From the NCBI RefSeq assembly GCF_000317025.1, contig NC_019689.1:1217501-1281500 (forward strand): a DNA stretch of 64,000 nucleotides. Direction: 5' to 3'. The DNA comes from Pleurocapsa sp. PCC 7327 (GTDB taxonomy: Bacteria > Cyanobacteriota > Cyanobacteriia > Cyanobacteriales > Microcystaceae). Below the pieces are notes generated by a model that had not been told where the DNA came from, searched no databases, and saw only the letters and a program-made list of their open reading frames with translations. Both the position numbers and the translations under genes were made by a program. This document shows, piece after piece, positions 56,421 through 64,000 of the stretch; the first letter of the stretch is position 1; each line of letters opens with the position of its first letter.

Positions 56421-57584
56421 GTGAGTCAGTCTGCCCAGTCTCATAATTCCTCCCTCAATCATGTCTTCATCTTTTTAGAAATCTTTTCCCAAGAAGGGGG
56501 AATTCAGTCTTACGTCAAGGATATTTTTCGTGCTTACCTCGCTCTATACGAAACCGAACCCAATTCAGAACAAGCTGAAGCTTTCTTATTGCGAGATGTA
56601 CCGGGATGCGACAATCCCTTCGAGACGGGGTTAATTAAATTTCACTATCTCAAAACGCTGCCTGCCTGGAGAGGACGCTTAAAACTAACTTTTTCCCTCT
56701 TTAGTTGTTTGGTGCTGCGCCGTCCTCGGCACGTCTTTTGCGGTCATATTAAATTAGCGCCTCTGGTTAGCCTCTTGTGTCGATTTCTGGGAATTCCTTA
56801 TACGGTTTTGACTTATGGCAAAGAAGTGTGGGAACGCCTACCCGATTGGCAACGTCAAGCCCTTGTCCAAGCCACTTCTATTTGGACGATTAGTCGTTAC
56901 AGTCGCGATCGCCTGACTCAAGCTAACGGCATAGAACCCAAAAAAGTTCGGATTCTTCCCTGCGTCGTCGATGGAAATGTCTTTAGTCCCGCAGAAAAAC
57001 CCCTCGAACTCATCGAAAAATACGGACTTGCCCATAGTAAGGTGCTGATGACCGTGGCGCGGTTGTGGTCGGGAGATATCTATAAAGGCGTTGACGTGAC
57101 CATTCGCGCCTTACCCAAGATTGTATCAGCGTTTACAGAGGTCAAATACCTAGTCATCGGACGCGGAGACGATCGCCCCCGTCTAGAACAATTGGCAAAA
57201 GATCTGGGAGTTGGCGATCGCGTCGTCTTTGCCGGGTTCGTGCCAACAGAAGCGCTAGTCGAGCATTATCGCGCGGCAGATGCTTATATCATGCCGTCCC
57301 AGGAAGGCTTTGGCATTGTCTATTTAGAAGCGATGGCTTGTGGAGTTCCCGTCCTCTCCGGCGATGGAGATGGTTCGGCAGATCCGTTGCAGGACGGACG
57401 TTTGGGTTGGCGAGTCCCTTACCGCGACCCCGATGCCGTAGCGGCGGCTTGTATAGAAATCTTACAAGGTAACGACCCCCGTTGCCGGGGTCAATGGCTG
57501 CGGGAGCAAACCTTAGTAAAGTTTAGTCGAGAAGTATTAGTGAAGCAACTACAAGCATTGTTGTCAGAATTTGGGATTTTCTAG
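56421..57584 (+). CDS. Family 4-type glycosyltransferase
   Basis: 387 residues of the GT-B fold. The N-terminal domain starts HVFIFLEIFSQEGGIQSYVKDI, and the C-terminal domain carries VLMTVARLWSGDIYKGVDV and the donor site EGFGIVYLEAMACGVPVLSGD with the two conserved Glu residues. It should transfer a sugar from a nucleotide donor, for example in exopolysaccharide or lipopolysaccharide building. Single gene here; acceptor unknown. The start is GTG directly after a HIP1 octamer. Confidence 0.9.
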   Translation: MSQSAQSHNSSLNHVFIFLEIFSQEGGIQSYVKDIFRAYLALYETEPNSEQAEAFLLRDVPGCDNPFETGLIKFHYLKTLPAWRGRLKLTFSLFSCLVLRRPRHVFCGHIKLAPLVSLLCRFLGIPYTVLTYGKEVWERLPDWQRQALVQATSIWTISRYSRDRLTQANGIEPKKVRILPCVVDGNVFSPAEKPLELIEKYGLAHSKVLMTVARLWSGDIYKGVDVTIRALPKIVSAFTEVKYLVIGRGDDRPRLEQLAKDLGVGDRVVFAGFVPTEALVEHYRAADAYIMPSQEGFGIVYLEAMACGVPVLSGDGDGSADPLQDGRLGWRVPYRDPDAVAAACIEILQGNDPRCRGQWLREQTLVKFSREVLVKQLQALLSEFGIF

Positions 57585-57778
57585 CCATCCCTGCCAGAAT
57601 ATCTATCCTGGGATAGAGTCTGCTCGAAGAGAACTAGAGAAGAATATGAGAGAAAGCTAAAAAAAAGTCAAAGGGAGATGCTTGTGTTAGGTTTTTGATT
57701 GTAAGTCAGAATTTTTATCGATAACATGGGAATTATAAATTTTCAATAGCTTCTCGCACGGCTCAGCCGCTTTTAACT

Positions 57779-58045
57779 ATGGACGTACAGCTTATAAACA
57801 TAGGTTTCGGAAATATCGTTTCAGCCAACCGAGTGATCGCGATTGTCAGCCCCGAATCGGCTCCGATTAAACGGATTATTACCGATGCTCGCGATCGCGG
57901 ACAACTCATCGATGCTACCTATGGTCGTCGCACTCGCGCCGTTATCATAACAGACTCCAGTCATGTAGTTCTCTCGGCAATTCAGCCAGAAACTGTCGCC
58001 CATCGTTTTGTAATCAGCAAAGAAGTTCCAGCAAATAATAATTGA
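57779..58045 (+). CDS. remA: RemA-family (DUF370) regulatory protein
   Basis: 88 residues, all of them in the conserved DUF370 fold: [68 protein letters not shown]. In Bacillus RemA activates matrix genes by binding DNA as a ring; the cyanobacterial role is not settled. Upstream of gmk, with which it is nearly fused; the remA-gmk pair is widespread. ATG start; 193 bases of spacer before it contain no gene. Confidence 0.9.
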   Translation: MDVQLINIGFGNIVSANRVIAIVSPESAPIKRIITDARDRGQLIDATYGRRTRAVIITDSSHVVLSAIQPETVAHRFVISKEVPANNN

Positions 58046-58065
58046 CGACTGTTACTTTTGGGCGA

Positions 58066-58617
58066 ATGCAAACCGGGAAGTTAATCGTGCTAACGGGACC
58101 GAGTGGTGTGGGCAAAGGCACCTTAGTACGGTTACTGTTAGCACGTCATCCCGAACTCCATCTATCTGTCTCGGCAACAACGCGAAGTCCTCGTCCGGGA
58201 GAAATTGACGAAAAAGATTATTATTTCGTCAGCAAAGAGCAGTTCGAGCAAATGATTCGGGAGAAAAAATTGCTCGAATGGGCAGAATATGCGGGCAATT
58301 ATTATGGAACGCCTCGCCAAAAGGTAGAAGAACAACTGGCAAGCGGTCATTCGGTCGTATTGGAAATAGAAGTCGTCGGGGCAAGAAAAATCAAAGAAAC
58401 GTTTCCTCAAGCCTTACGCATCTTTATTCTTCCGCCATCGGTGGCAGAATTAGAGCGTCGCTTAAAAGGGAGAGGTAAGGATTCGGAAGACGCGATCGCC
58501 CGTCGTCTCGAACAGGCAAAAGCAGAACTGGCAGCCAGTCATGAATTCGACCATCAAATTGTCAACGACGATCTCGAAACAGCCCTAGCAGAAATTGAAG
58601 CAGCGATTTTTACTTAA
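58066..58617 (+). CDS. gmk: Guanylate kinase
   Basis: Phosphorylates GMP to GDP. P-loop GPSGVGKGT, the GMP site SVSATTRSPRPGEIDEKDYYFV, the lid LKGRGKDSEDAIARRL and the end HEFDHQIVNDDLETALAEI are all typical. I chose the ATG at 58066 (MQTGKLIVLTG...), 183 residues; a TTG at 58042 overlapping the remA stop is possible but less likely. Second gene of remA-gmk. Confidence 0.95.
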   Translation: MQTGKLIVLTGPSGVGKGTLVRLLLARHPELHLSVSATTRSPRPGEIDEKDYYFVSKEQFEQMIREKKLLEWAEYAGNYYGTPRQKVEEQLASGHSVVLEIEVVGARKIKETFPQALRIFILPPSVAELERRLKGRGKDSEDAIARRLEQAKAELAASHEFDHQIVNDDLETALAEIEAAIFT

Positions 58618-58645
58618 TGGCTGGCTGAGTTGCCAATCTTCTCGC

Positions 58646-59521
58646 TCAATCTTCCCGTTTAATTGAGATATGAGCCTCCAATTCAGACTCAGACGGCTTG
58701 TCAGTCTCAATAACTGACTTGACAGGAGTAGTAGTCCCAACAATGGGAGAGGCATAAGCGGGTATGGCACTAGCAACTAATGCGATGTGGCGATCGCTTA
58801 TTGCGAGTCCATGAGTCGGATCGTAGCCTCTCCATCCCGCACCGGGTAAATAAACTTCTGCCCAAGCATGTAAATCCCGTTCTTCTTGTTCGAGATCGCC
58901 TTCCTGATAGCCGCTGACAAACCGCGCTGCCAAACCGATAGCGCGGCAAACTTCCATGAATAACACAGAAAAATCGCGACAAGAACCCCGTTTTGACTTC
59001 CAGGTCAGCTCAGCTTGCCAGGGTTTGCCCGTCTCTCGGATAATATACTCGCAATCTTTATAAATCCGTTCGTTTAAAGTAGAAAGAAAAGCCAACGTGT
59101 TTCCTTTAACCTCATCGGCAATTTCCAGGGCTAACTGCACTGCTGCCGGATTAAAGGCGATTCCGTAGGGTTTTAGGTAGGGCTGAAGCTGCGTCAATAA
59201 AGAACTCGGATAGTCAATTGGCAGTTTCATTGCCCAAGATTCTAACAAATAGCTAAAAGGATTTTCTACGTAGGTTTCTACTGTAGATTTAACTTCTATT
59301 GTCAATTGCTCCGTCGGTTGAGTAAACCAAAGTTGGATCGTGTTATTGCCATCCAAATCGATGGTTTGAGAAATGCCCTTTGGTTGGGGTTCGACGACGA
59401 GAGAAAAATCGAGCAGCTTTTGCCACCCATCGCAGCGAGGGCGCAGTCGCAAGAGATGGGGTTTTAAAAAGACTGGTTGATTATAGGTATAGATTGTTTT
59501 ATGGAAAATATGGTAAAGCAC
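58646..59521 (-). CDS. Transglutaminase-like cysteine protein
   Basis: 291 residues. An N-terminal bacterial transglutaminase-like region (HIFHKTIYTYNQPVFLKPHLLRLRP) precedes the papain-like core with a plausible C181-H218-D234 triad (RGSCRDFS, DLHAWAEVY, GYDPTHG). It could cut or form isopeptide bonds. Third gene of the conserved trio ATP-grasp, alpha-E, transglutaminase, each on the minus strand with gaps of 204 and 72 bases. Members of such trios have been proposed to make or cut unusual amide bonds; no product is known to me. Confidence 0.88.
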   Translation of the reverse strand: MLYHIFHKTIYTYNQPVFLKPHLLRLRPRCDGWQKLLDFSLVVEPQPKGISQTIDLDGNNTIQLWFTQPTEQLTIEVKSTVETYVENPFSYLLESWAMKLPIDYPSSLLTQLQPYLKPYGIAFNPAAVQLALEIADEVKGNTLAFLSTLNERIYKDCEYIIRETGKPWQAELTWKSKRGSCRDFSVLFMEVCRAIGLAARFVSGYQEGDLEQEERDLHAWAEVYLPGAGWRGYDPTHGLAISDRHIALVASAIPAYASPIVGTTTPVKSVIETDKPSESELEAHISIKRED

Positions 59522-59593
59522 TTTTATCAGTTATTGTTTGTCCTTTGTCTTTTGTACCGATGACTACTGACTAATGACATTCTTCGATCGTTG

Positions 59594-60589
59594 TTAAAAG
59601 CTTGTTGCTGTTTGAGATTGGCTATTAACCAGACTTGGCGCACAGGATTCAAGACCGAAAAAGTTGGAGCCAAGTTCGTCTCCTATCCGATTGATTTCCA
59701 TTTGCATGCGATCCAAAAATTCGTGTAACCCGGTCTCAATGACATCCTCTATGGTTAAATAACCTAATTGAGAACACAATCGACCTAAAGAACGTTCTGC
59801 TCCATTGCACCAAGTTCCCCTGGGGGTAGTTGTAATTTCGTGAAGCGATCGCTGCATTCGATCTAAACAAAACGCGATCGCTCGCGGAAACTGACGGTTC
59901 AAAATCAAAAATTCAGCGACGTTACTCGGCGTAATCCGATGTTCGCATTTGCGATACATTTCATAGGCGCTTGCCGATTTTAAAAGGGCGATCCATTGAA
60001 TTTGATCCAACGGCGTTCCTACCCACTGTGCCGAAGGGAGTAAATAAAAGTATTTTACGTCCAGAATTCTTGCCGTTTTATCGGCACGTTCTAGCAATCT
60101 GCCGATATGCCCGAAATGCCAGCCTTCATTATGAGTCATCGTAGCATCCATCACGCCCGCAAAGCGATGGCTAGACAGTTTGACCTGGGTAAAAAAACTC
60201 GGCAAAGTCGTCTGCGGCTGTTTTTGAGCGGCTTCTCTGACCATGTAGTAAAAAGAATTTACCTCTTCCCACATCTCAGAGGAGATAATTTCTCGAATGG
60301 AACGGGCATTTTCCCGCGCCATACAGACACAAGACAAAATTGAGTTGGGATAATCCGCATCAAAGGTGAGGAACTCAATGACATTTTCTGCCGTTGGTTC
60401 CCCATAACGCTCTTTGAAGAGTGGTAAATCTCCTGTCGTCATTACCAGAGGTTCCCACTGCTGGGTCATCATCCCCGAAGGGACATCGAGCATTAAATTG
60501 AGATTGACATCTACAAAACGAGCCACATTTTCAGCCCGTTCGATGTAACGATTTAGCCAGTAAATAGAATCAGCAACTCGACTTAGCAT
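59594..60589 (-). CDS. Alpha-E domain protein
   Basis: 331 residues, mostly helical, with the family start MLSRVADSIYWLNRYIERAENVARFVDVNLNLMLD and the later HNEGWHFGHIGRLLERADKTARILDVKYFYLLP. Known as the alpha-E (DUF403) family, conserved beside circularly permuted ATP-grasp proteins. Biochemical role unknown; the Glu-rich helices suggest a ligand or metal site. Middle gene of the trio. Confidence 0.9.
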   Translation of the reverse strand: MLSRVADSIYWLNRYIERAENVARFVDVNLNLMLDVPSGMMTQQWEPLVMTTGDLPLFKERYGEPTAENVIEFLTFDADYPNSILSCVCMARENARSIREIISSEMWEEVNSFYYMVREAAQKQPQTTLPSFFTQVKLSSHRFAGVMDATMTHNEGWHFGHIGRLLERADKTARILDVKYFYLLPSAQWVGTPLDQIQWIALLKSASAYEMYRKCEHRITPSNVAEFLILNRQFPRAIAFCLDRMQRSLHEITTTPRGTWCNGAERSLGRLCSQLGYLTIEDVIETGLHEFLDRMQMEINRIGDELGSNFFGLESCAPSLVNSQSQTATSF

Positions 60590-60793
60590 AGGTAATTGGT
60601 AATTGATAATTGGTCATAGAAGGCTTTTATGCAGGAGACAGTTACCAGTGATTCGATGATTCGATAAAAGGATTGGGGATGGTTAGTAGATAGTAGTTAG
60701 TAGATAGTAGTTTGTCTTCTTGCTCTTTTTCGGAATCCCCCCACACTCCCCGTCTCCGAGTCTCCCAGTCTCAGAAGTCCCCCAGTATCCCAT

Positions 60794-62236
60794 TCACTTT
60801 CTCAGCACCCAAGTATCCTTACTGCCGCCGCCTTGGGAAGAGTTGACGACTAAGGAGCCTTTTCTGAGGGCTACGCGGGTTAATCCGCCGGGATGGACGT
60901 GAATTTCTTCGCCGCGATGGAGGATGTAGGGGCGCAAGTCTACGTGTCTTCCCTCGATTTTGTCTTCAATGAGGGTAGGAACGCGCGAGAGGCTGAGAGT
61001 AGGTTGGGCGATGTAGTTGCGGGGAGAGTCTTTAATGCGTTGGGCGAACTCTTCCCGTTCTGCTTGCGTGGATTTGATCCCGACTAACATGCCGTATCCG
61101 CCAGATTCGTTGGCGGCTTTAACGACTAATTTATCTAAGTTCTGCAAGACGAATTCTCGGTCTTTGTCTTGCCAGCACAGGTAAGTCGAAACGTTGGAGA
61201 GGATCGGTTGCTCTCCTAAATAGTAGCGAATCATGTCGGGAACGTAGGCATAGATTACCTTATCGTCTGCTACGCCCGTTCCGGGGGCATTTGCTAGGGC
61301 AACGCGACCTTGACGGTAGACTTCGACCAATCCCGGTACGCCCAACAGGGATTCGGGACGAAAAACTTGCGGATCGATGAAGTCGTCGTCTACTCGACGA
61401 TAGACGACATCGACGCGACGCAGCCCTTTAGTAGTTTTCATCTGCAAATAGCCATCGACGACAACGAGGTCGCGACCTTCTACCAATTCCACGCCCATCT
61501 GTTGCGCTAGAAAGGAGTGTTCAAAATAGGCTGAGTTATAGATACCGGGAGTCAGAACGACGACAGCGGGTTCGGGCAGTTGGGGCGGTGCTAGATTGAG
61601 TAAGGTTTCCAGTAAATGACTGGGATAATCATCGACGGGTTGAATTGCCATCGTCTGGAAAATTTCGGGAAAGGTGCTTTTCATGACCCGACGATTTTCC
61701 AGTACGTAGGAAATGCCGGAGGGGACGCGCAGGTTATCTTCAAGAACGTACCATTGACCGTCGCGATCGCGCACTAGATCCGTTCCCGTCACGTGACACC
61801 AAACTCCCGCAGGCGGTTTCATCCCCACGCAAGGTTTGAGAAACCCTTTGGCAGAATAAATGATATCAGCTGGAATTTTGCCATCTTTGACGATGAGTTG
61901 TCGATCGTATATATCTCCCAGGAAGAGATTTAGCGCCCTAATCCGCTGCTTGAGTCCTTTTTCTAGATATTCCCAGTCTTGGGCAGAGACAATTCGCGGG
62001 ATAATGTCGAAGGGAAATATTTTTTCTACGCCGCGATCGTCGCTATAGACATTAAAGGTAACTCCCATATTGAAGAGGGAAATCTGCGCTGTCTCCTGAT
62101 GTTGCTGCAATTCTGCGACAGACAAATTTTGCATCCAATTTATTAATGATGCAGCGTGAGGTCGCGGTTTTCCATCGTCTAGGAATAATTCATCATAAAA
62201 GCTTTCTGGATCGTAGTTATCTAATAGCACAGCCAC
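60794..62236 (-). CDS. Circularly permuted ATP-grasp protein
   Basis: 480 residues (DUF404/DUF407 type). Recognisable: FPFDIIPRIVSAQDWEYLEKGLKQRIRALNLFL, GVWCHVTGTDLVRDRDGQWYVLEDNLRVPSG, LSNVSTYLCW and VVKAANESGGYGMLVG as ATP-site pieces in permuted order. Expected to ligate carboxylates to amines. First gene of the trio with alpha-E and transglutaminase. Starts with ATG; 288 bases of spacer upstream. Confidence 0.92.
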   Translation of the reverse strand: MAVLLDNYDPESFYDELFLDDGKPRPHAASLINWMQNLSVAELQQHQETAQISLFNMGVTFNVYSDDRGVEKIFPFDIIPRIVSAQDWEYLEKGLKQRIRALNLFLGDIYDRQLIVKDGKIPADIIYSAKGFLKPCVGMKPPAGVWCHVTGTDLVRDRDGQWYVLEDNLRVPSGISYVLENRRVMKSTFPEIFQTMAIQPVDDYPSHLLETLLNLAPPQLPEPAVVVLTPGIYNSAYFEHSFLAQQMGVELVEGRDLVVVDGYLQMKTTKGLRRVDVVYRRVDDDFIDPQVFRPESLLGVPGLVEVYRQGRVALANAPGTGVADDKVIYAYVPDMIRYYLGEQPILSNVSTYLCWQDKDREFVLQNLDKLVVKAANESGGYGMLVGIKSTQAEREEFAQRIKDSPRNYIAQPTLSLSRVPTLIEDKIEGRHVDLRPYILHRGEEIHVHPGGLTRVALRKGSLVVNSSQGGGSKDTWVLRK

Positions 62237-62419
62237 CCCTCCTAAGAAGCTCTCGTAAGATAGTTTTTAATTACCGATCGCCGCTTGCTGCTGATTCGCA
62301 GGGGTTTAGCCAATCAATCGGCTAATTACAGAATTGAACGAATTTCCTCTCGTAATTGTAGCTAATCCTACAATTTCCACAAAGTTCAGAAAATCGGAAA
62401 AGAGCCAACTTTATATTTA

Positions 62420-62442
62420 TAAAAAAGTTTAATAAACTTTTT
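62420..62442 (-). terminator. T-rich palindrome downstream of the RDD gene
   Basis: A perfect 11-1-11 palindrome (AAAAAAGTTTA / TAAACTTTTTT). It lies about 80 bases beyond the stop of the minus-strand RDD gene and ends in T runs on both strands, so it could be a weak terminator. The stem is almost all A/T. The rest of 62237-62524 holds no gene and must contain the ATP-grasp gene promoter. Confidence 0.45.
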
Positions 62443-62524
62443 TGTATTCTATCTCTAAAATATTTAATATTTTCTTTATAAAACCTTGATAGCTTATGGG
62501 ATAAAGATTAAAAGATTTTCCTAT

Positions 62525-63337
62525 TCACCAGTCATTAATCCCCGATCGCCAATCTCCACTTACCGAACGCTTCTGATAAGCTAAATAAACGGCTTCTAAA
62601 AAGAGATTAGCCGTTATTCCCTCTGGTACTTCTTCTAAAGAAATAATATTTTTAACCCGTTCGGCAAGTTTTCGACATAATTCTATTCTTGCTTTAGGCA
62701 GCATACCATCTCTTCGCTGTAAATACTCTCGAATAACAGCAAAATCTTCTGGTAACAAGTGAGAAAGATCGGCTTCTACTAACAGTTTATTTGCTATAGT
62801 TTGCGCCTCATTTGATAGGGAAAACTTTGTAGAAGTTGTAGGTCGATCTTCTTGGATGACCATCGTTCCTCCTACCCAATCTCCTAAGCGTTTTTCTCGC
62901 TTGCTAAGCATAATTAAAAATGCGCCTACAAAAAATAGATCGTCAATCGGTCGTAGGAGGGCACGAAGCGTTGATTGTTGCAGTCGAACTGGTCTACCAT
63001 CATCGCAAATAACGCGAATTTTGACAAATCGTTTACCTGGCGTTTGTCCTTGCCAAATTGTTTCAAAAAAGACAAAATAACCAACGTAAGCTGCAAAGAT
63101 AATGAAAACTTGAATAGCTGTTAACCAAAGGGTTAATTGCTCGGCATAAATATTGCTAAGATTTTCAGAGATAAAAACAGATAGTAGCGCCCAAATAACT
63201 AGCAAAAAAATTAAAATAAAACCCCAAATTATATAATCAACAACAAGAGCATAAGCCCTATTTCCAATTCCAGCCAAAGTGAATTCTAGTTCGACACTTT
63301 CAGGAGTTTGTAAAGTCAATCGATTAAAAAATCGCAT
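62525..63337 (-). CDS. RDD-family membrane protein
   Basis: 270 residues. RDD domain with three transmembrane helices and the defining Arg and Asp residues (starting VELEFTLAGIGNRAYALVVDYIIWGFILIF and GQTPGKRFVKIRVICDDGRPVRLQQSTLRALLRPIDDLFFVG). C-terminal cytoplasmic tail of about 110 residues. Function unknown; often near other membrane-protein genes. Downstream of a second membrane protein on the same strand, 50 bases apart. Confidence 0.88.
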   Translation of the reverse strand: MRFFNRLTLQTPESVELEFTLAGIGNRAYALVVDYIIWGFILIFLLVIWALLSVFISENLSNIYAEQLTLWLTAIQVFIIFAAYVGYFVFFETIWQGQTPGKRFVKIRVICDDGRPVRLQQSTLRALLRPIDDLFFVGAFLIMLSKREKRLGDWVGGTMVIQEDRPTTSTKFSLSNEAQTIANKLLVEADLSHLLPEDFAVIREYLQRRDGMLPKARIELCRKLAERVKNIISLEEVPEGITANLFLEAVYLAYQKRSVSGDWRSGINDW

Positions 63338-63387
63338 ACTATTATTTTTGAGTGAGGTATTTAACTAAAAATAATTTCTAATTTTTA

Positions 63388-64000
63388 TTAAGTATCTCGG
63401 ATTTGTAAATCGATCCCTTCTTTCCTCGCTCTCAAATCGTAGTAGATAACTCCTTTGATTGATTGCCAAAATGGGATAAAAATTGCTCCGATGGGAATAC
63501 TAACAAGATTGCTTAAAATATAATTCACTATTTCGGCAGCAACTGGAGAGTTTTGTAGTAAAGATCTAGTTAGTACGGTAACAGCTAAAGACAATACTAT
63601 GGCAATAGAATAAATAGGAATAATAATTAAAAAAGCCACAGAAAATATTAATATTAATTGCCAGACATATCCTTTGGTTAAATTCCAGCTTCGACCAATT
63701 GCTGCTGCCGGATCTCTTTGAGATTCAATGGCGATAGGTAACTCAACAATTGATAAGCGAGAAAAAAGCCAAGTATAACCAACAAGAAAAGCCAGAAAAA
63801 CAACTAATCCCAAGAGAATTAAAAGCGCGATCGCAACAGAATTTTGCTGAAAAAGAGTTCCTAGCACTCCAAAAACAAGACCAGCAACCAATCCAAACCC
63901 AAATAAAACGCCGATCAGAATTAAGCCTACTAATATTCCTGCTAACAAAAAATTCCACAGCAGAGGATTGACCTGACGGCGTGCTTCGGGAATTGACTCC
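63388..64000 (-). CDS. Polytopic membrane protein, N-terminally cut by the window edge
   Basis: The reading frame stays open to the last base (at the edge ESIPEARRQVNPLLWNF...), so the start lies beyond 64000. The visible 204 residues contain at least four hydrophobic segments (GILVGLILIGVLFGFGLVAG, VAIALLILLGLVVFLAFLVG, LILIFSVAFLIIIPIYSIAIVL and VSIPIGAIFIPFW) and the loop SIVELPIAIESQRDPAAAIGRSWNLTKGY. This resembles DUF975/glycerophosphodiester-type membrane domains. It probably forms a two-gene unit with the RDD protein. Confidence 0.75.
   Translation of the reverse strand, partial: ESIPEARRQVNPLLWNFLLAGILVGLILIGVLFGFGLVAGLVFGVLGTLFQQNSVAIALLILLGLVVFLAFLVGYTWLFSRLSIVELPIAIESQRDPAAAIGRSWNLTKGYVWQLILIFSVAFLIIIPIYSIAIVLSLAVTVLTRSLLQNSPVAAEIVNYILSNLVSIPIGAIFIPFWQSIKGVIYYDLRARKEGIDLQIRDT

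Overview
The window is from a cyanobacterial chromosome. Direct evidence: HIP1 octamers (GCGATCGC) occur throughout. A partial 16S gene carries sites that look like the cyanobacterial CYA359F and CYA781R(b) priming sites; the (b) form is usually linked to unicellular groups. Several genes belong to oxygenic photosynthesis or are typically cyanobacterial: psbY, ndhC-K-J, chlI, a plastoquinone-type ubiA, a PatD-like gene and a TIGR02652-like gene. I cannot name the genus; a unicellular or colonial form is a guess from the 16S site alone.

Layout. 1-1.2 kb: 5' part of a 16S gene on the minus strand with its promoter; the rest of the rrn operon lies off the left edge. 1.3-3.3 kb: glyQ, then a dead IS630-type element lodged in its last codons. 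3.3-8.3 kb: NAD island on the minus strand (pncB-nadD-nrtR, then nadE), with a palindrome inside the pncB promoter. 8.3-12.5 kb: accessory strip with a gene remnant, a MITE-like element, a decayed CRISPR repeat, a small coiled-coil gene and a 42-repeat CRISPR array with no cas genes in the window. 12.5-25 kb: UvrD-like helicase, a broken cation-efflux gene, ubiA/ppx, a PhaB-like reductase, tenA, a pentapeptide/TPR protein, grxC-gshB, a fused peptide-type ABC ATPase and a PatD-like gene. 25-34 kb: rel, ndhC-K-J, an Mla-like lipid transport pair, chlI, a GST pseudogene. 35-36.2 kb: dead IS1595-type element.

37.9-52.4 kb is one co-directional minus-strand Pil/Tax-type chemotaxis cluster: PatA/PilG-like regulator, CheY/PilH, CheW/PilI, three receptors and a CheA/PilL hybrid kinase. 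A TakP-like TRAP solute-binding lipoprotein sits in the middle with no TRAP permease nearby. I consider this the best candidate for an undescribed arrangement, namely a chemoreceptor system with its own periplasmic 2-oxoacid-type binding protein.

52.6-64 kb: VOC protein, TIGR02652-like protein, gamma carbonic anhydrase, psbY, ybjQ, a solo TnpB element with a likely guide-RNA-bearing 3' end, a GT4 glycosyltransferase, remA-gmk, the poorly understood trio of circularly permuted ATP-grasp, alpha-E and transglutaminase proteins, and two membrane proteins, the last cut by the window edge.

The window mixes housekeeping operons with decay: two dead IS elements, three broken or remnant genes, two copies of a MITE-like element, and several families of short dispersed intergenic repeats that in two places form the ends of coding regions.
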